From positions 18,176,744 to 18,240,743 of the forward strand of contig NC_044288.2 of the NCBI RefSeq assembly GCF_004027225.2: a DNA stretch of 64,000 nt. Direction: 5' to 3'. Each line of letters starts with the position of its first letter. Position 1 is the stretch's first letter. This stretch comes from Strigops habroptila. Lineage: Eukaryota > Chordata > Aves > Psittaciformes > Psittacidae. Position numbers and translations under genes: made by a program. Shown piece by piece: positions 59,901 to 64,000 of this stretch. A model generated the notes under the pieces. It had not been told where the DNA came from, searched no databases, and saw only the letters and a program-made list of their open reading frames with translations.

Positions 59901-61195
59901 ACATGATTTTAAAGTCAGGATTATTCTTTGCTGTGAATTCCCCTTAACGCAGCACTCTATAGCTGCCTGATGGAGCAAGTTCTGAGCACCACCTCCCTTT
60001 CTAAGGCTGTTGTGTCTTCTTGCTCTTCGCATTCTGGTTGGAGATATATTTCCTCAAAGCCCACCGACACCTTCATATCTTTGGCACAGGCTACAGAAGG
60101 AGCCTTCCAGCTCAGTGCTGATCCCTGCAGTCTTCTACATGACTGGTAAGAAGAAACAAAATCTCTGTCTATCCTGGCATGTCTTCCAGGACATTTCATG
60201 TCCCCTCCTGCCCATCCAATGACAGCTTTGGTACTCCTGGTCCTAAACTCCACACGCATCCTAAAAGCTGAAGAGGACCCTTTTGAAGTGATGTCCTGTC
60301 CATTGGGAGGTTGAGCTTCCAGATTCAGCCAGACGAGGGTATCAGAGAGCAATGCAAGGGGGGCTTCCCTCCACCAGCACAGCCTTTCTGCAGTTCCCAC
60401 CTTCCCGTGGCCGGAGAACCAGCCTGGTGTGTGCGGCCTAAAGACTCCCCTGAATGAATTGGGATCAGCTCAAAATACAGCCTGGCCCTCTGGGTTTGAA
60501 CGCTGCGCTATTATTAACTTGGCTGAGGAACAGGAAAACCTTGTGCATTTGGCCAGGGCTTGTTCGCTTTGTGTATTCCCCATCTTCCCCAGGGACATCA
60601 GGTGCCACTATCAAGGACAGGATATTGGCCTCAGTGCAAAGGTAGTGTCAAGCCTTCCTCTCCTACAAGCTGTCCTTGTCCAGAGATGATCCTTCATGCA
60701 GTACCACAGCACTGGGTTCCTACCTCCCTTTGAGCAGGGATTCGGAGTATAGGAGCCTGTATCTACAGAGGTTTGGGTGCTTAGAGGTCCCAGCAGCCCA
60801 CTGAGTCCTCCTTGCCTGCCTGTAACACTGCTGTTGGCTATGCTAGTACCGCATGGGGAATGCCAGCATTTTTAGAAAGTCAGATAAAATAATGGCCTCA
60901 TGACTATTCATTCCTTTGGTGCTGACTTTCTTGTGCTCACATGAATCCTAATGCACTGATAGGGTATTCATGTGGGTGCCCTGGGTGTCCCTGAGGAACT
61001 GGCACTGATGCAGAGTGCTAATAGCCCATCTTCATTTCCACTGAGATGTTGCTATATGTGGTGTGCCTTGGCTTTAACCTGCTCCGAGCCAGCTCTTCTT
61101 CCAGGCTGTGGTTTCTTTCTGCTGGTGGCAGAGGCTGGCTGCAGTGGGGCAGAGAAGTCCCACAGGGAGCCTGGCACTGACAGGACTGTGGGCAT
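50941..61195. other. Intergenic DNA, no gene recognised
   Basis: Ten kilobases without a recognised gene. It contains an ATTT microsatellite at 52913-52929, a long pyrimidine-rich stretch near 52210-52275 and a small CpG cluster at 59790-59830. Open frames up to 182 codons (54354-54902) overlap others on both strands and look like chance. I looked for SH3TC2 coding exons, expected on the opposite strand on this side in mammals, and recognised none. Confidence 0.5.
52913..52929 (+). repeat. ATTT microsatellite
   Basis: Four ATTT units plus one T in noncoding DNA. Confidence 0.85.
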
Positions 61196-61268
61196 GCCCA
61201 TGGCAAGGGGGTTGGAACTAGATGATCTTTAAGGTCCCTTTCAACCCAAACCATCCTATGATTCTATG
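61196..61268 (+). mobile_element. CR1 LINE, extreme 3' tail only (plus strand)
   Basis: The copy reads CCATGGCAAGGGGGTTGGAA, CTAGATGATCTTTAAGGTCC, CTTTCAACCCAAACCATCC, then TATGATTCTATG, the canonical CR1 3' end in the sense direction. In one frame it keeps the CR1 tail words ARGLELDDL. About 73 bp long, with no useful coding capacity. Confidence 0.92.
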
Positions 61269-64000
61269 CCAGCACTCCTCAGTCCTGACGGAGTACCCCA
61301 AAGAAAGGATCTGTACAGCCCCCTGTACACATCCAACAACATTTCGCCATCTGCTCCATGGTGCCTTTATGGTACATGGTACAGCAGGGCAAAGATCTGC
61401 TGTCCCACTTGCCCGGGCAGGTGCAGAGCAGGGCTGGGTATGGCCAAAAATGTGGATCCCCATCCCCAGGTAGAGGAAGGGTGGTTCATCCCCTGGTTGC
61501 TCATCTCATGTCCTTTTTATAGTCTGAAATCCAGGGCCTGGCTGTCTGCTAAAGCCCAGCATGCTGTCAGCTTCCTCCCTCTGATCCAGGCAGGCAGCTG
61601 CAATGTGAAAATGAGGTAGTTTTAATTAATCTCAAAAAAAAAGAGTCAGGCTGTATCTCTGGGGAAGAAGAGAGAAAAGAGAATTTATACTCTTGGTTAC
61701 AGAACTGCTCCCACCAGCTGAGAGGTGTCTGGGACAGAGGGGAGATGGCAAAAAAGACTTCAGAAGAGAGACTTCCAGAGAGACCTGGACTTGGAGATGA
61801 AACACTAAATAGAGTATATTTTACATGTAAAATGCCTGCCACTGCAGGAACCCAGGCTGTTAATTGGACTGACAATCTCTTTGATCTTAGTTATATGTCT
61901 TCTGGCTGATTCATGCTGAGACATCCTTCTGACCTTTTGAATATTCAACTTTTTGGGGGGAGAAGCAAACAGGGAGCAGCTTTCTTTTAACAGGCTGAGC
62001 AATAAAGCAGTCACTGTAGCAGTCCTCCTCATTTTCTTCAGCGTGATGTGTCAATATCTGACTAATGAGTGTAGTCAATAGCTGAGTAACTTAACCTGCC
62101 AAAAGCGTGACTCTATCACAGCAAGACGGTCTCCTATGAACAGTAGTGCCAATGGGCAAAGGAGCAGGACCAGGCCTGATGGGACAAGTGGCAGCTGTTG
62201 TTCCAGGTCTTCATCAAAGGTGACTCCATGAAGTGGGTGTTGAGATGAGCTCAACTCAAAGCTGGGGTCTGTCCATAGCAGCAAGGTGAGTAACAAGGTG
62301 AGGAGAAGTCAAAGGCACCAGCATCACCCACCCCCGTGGAGCCTCCTGTGGATGCAGCACGCAGATGGAGCCCCTGGAGCATGGGTGCCATCTCCAGCTC
62401 TCTTCTGCAGGCAGGGAGGTGGGTGGCAAGCCCAAGGCACGTCAAGGGAGAAGGTTCTTATCCTCACTAGCAGCTCTGCTGTACAGCCGCTACACAGACA
62501 CGTCTCTCAGTGGCACTGTCTCATTGTCCCCTGGCACAGTATTTACCGCATGAAGCATCCCCTCATGTCTCTAGGGGAGGACCAGGGAGCTGGCAGACTT
62601 ACATGTCCTCTTGGCATGTAACAAAGGTTTGTTTGTCATGAGAGCTCCTAACAAGCTCCGTTAATGCTCCCCTGGGAGAGACTGAGGCTAAAGTCTTTGC
62701 AAGATCAACAGAGCTTCTGCCAGGCTGAAGGGATTTCTTTTTGCAGCAGCAATTTATCCTTCATGGCATTTCCCAGTACTTGTTGCCTGGTTTGTCTTCT
62801 TCTGGAACAGAAAAAACTCTAATGTGGGGACTTCTGCAGGAGCTCTGTGGGCTGGAAGGGTGCCCCTTTCAGGGATGCTGTACCCATATGTATGTATGTG
62901 TCTGTTTATTCGGGTGGTATTTCTTGATAAGCCACATCCAAACTGGATCTCACCTCTCATTTACGCAGGTGTAAATCCAACCCCACTCCAGCCCCTGCAG
63001 GGCTCAGGCACAGCCAGGCCCTCCAGAATCATTCAAGTTTTGCTTTTTTTGGGACACTTCCACTGTTCCTGGTCCCTCATGACCTCATATAACCCAACCC
63101 CAGCTCCAAGGGACCCTTCTTGGGATGATATTATTAGAGGGGAGAAAAAGGAGCCTGACTCACTGGGTCCTGCTCCCGTGGCTGAATTTTCCTCATGTCT
63201 TGCTAGCAGGGAATGCAGATTCATGTCAGGGCTGTTTTTCCATCCCCTTTTCGGGGTTAATCTCTTCAGGGCAGCGCCTGCTGGAGGAGGCTCCCTGACT
63301 GCTGCAGGCAGATATCTGTCTGATGACAGCAGTGCCCTTCACGCCTACCCGTAACCTTTATCTGCTGCAGCCTGGTCCCTCCAGGGGCAGGTAGAGGGGG
63401 CACAGCCCAGAGGGAAAGGCAGCAGCATGGGCAGAGGTGCTCAGTCCTTCCATTCACCCACAGCTTGGGTGGTGCATGCAAAGGGATGGGAGACCCAGGA
63501 AAGAGCCCTGCTGCTTTCTGCCAGAAGCAGATGGACAAAGCTCAAGCTTCCACCCGTATGGATCTCCCCATTTTCTACCATTTCCTTCCACCCTCAATGG
63601 TTTCAGAAAGCAAGGAAATACAACAGGAATTCTGAGTGGGAAATTTCCTTCTAACCCTGAATGCAGGGGCTTGGGATGTATCTGTGCTCCCTGCTCAAGT
63701 GCAGGGATAAATCTCAGTGGAAGGTATATTTCTGTCTTCTAGTGATTAGTGCAGCCTTCAGCAACATAAAATGCTTCTGCTGATGGAACAGAATTTATAA
63801 GCAAAAGGATCATTTACTATATTAAGAGCTGAACCACAGGTCTTTCAACCCTCCCCAAAACTAAATTGAATCGATGTAAGTGGTCATTCCCCCCCCATTA
63901 CAGGGGCTCCCCAAGGACTCCTCCACAGCAGCTGTGAAGGGGACAGACATCTCCAAGTAGAAATCTCAGGACACACTCATTCCCAAAACAACACGAGCCA
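61269..64000. other. Intergenic DNA to the window end, no gene recognised
   Basis: No coding sequence recognised. A strong donor-like sequence (AGCAAG/GTGAGTAA) occurs at 62286 without a convincing acceptor. Short TATG repeats lie near 62885. The longest frame (62824-63354, 176 codons) has no recognisable product. Confidence 0.45.

Noticed and set aside
1..64000. Exons of HTR4 or SH3TC2, the mammalian neighbours of ADRB2
   Set aside because: I searched the open frames for HTR4 transmembrane motifs and the large TPR exon of SH3TC2 and saw neither. Very small exons could be missed by eye.
1..64000. CRISPR arrays, operons, prokaryotic mobile systems, tRNA or rRNA genes
   Set aside because: No regularly spaced direct repeats, no tRNA cloverleaf and no rRNA core found; the DNA is clearly vertebrate.

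Overview
This window is nuclear DNA of a bird. It holds several 3' ends of CR1 LINEs with the ATTCTATG-type terminal repeat, one avian ERVL-like LTR fragment, MIR-type SINE relics, and one unmistakable vertebrate gene, the beta-2 adrenergic receptor (ADRB2). The species cannot be fixed from sequence alone. The LTR family is one I associate with modern birds outside the chicken lineage, which is an inference.

Layout. Positions 1-20999 are intergenic DNA with no supported coding sequence; they contain a MIR relic near 12.3 kb and an old inverted-repeat relic near 16.7 kb. A CR1 3' fragment (21002-21308) ends only about 230 bp before the ADRB2 core promoter. The CpG-rich gene block runs from about 21.4 to 24.2 kb: a G-rich flank, a CCAAT / CRE-like / TATA promoter (21541-21610), a 5' leader with a 14-unit pentamer repeat and a 13-codon upstream ORF (21798-21839), then the receptor coding exon (21887-23060). 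From 24.2 to 64 kb the window is again intergenic. It carries a 1.4-kb internally deleted CR1 (27280-28690), three tiny CR1 tails, a second MIR relic, a relic of an old amniote repeat, a truncated ERVL-like LTR (50566-50892) and small microsatellites.

The gene. ADRB2 is a Gs-coupled GPCR for adrenaline and noradrenaline. All ligand-binding, activation and G-protein-coupling motifs are present. Two points stand out. The conserved last 22 residues seen in mammals (tail ending in the PDZ ligand DSLL) are not contiguous with the exon: a good splice donor sits exactly where they should begin, and the unspliced frame runs on into a GC-rich, non-conserved 560-codon ORF. The leader also carries a short arginine/alanine-containing uORF in the same place as the translation-inhibiting leader cistron of mammalian ADRB2, next to a sequence able to form a G-quadruplex.

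In mammals the neighbours are HTR4 and SH3TC2. I found no exon of either, so the flanks are best read as the two intergenic deserts around ADRB2. I found no operon, CRISPR array, tRNA, rRNA or wholly new system. The findings below are modest, testable oddities in an ordinary vertebrate locus.
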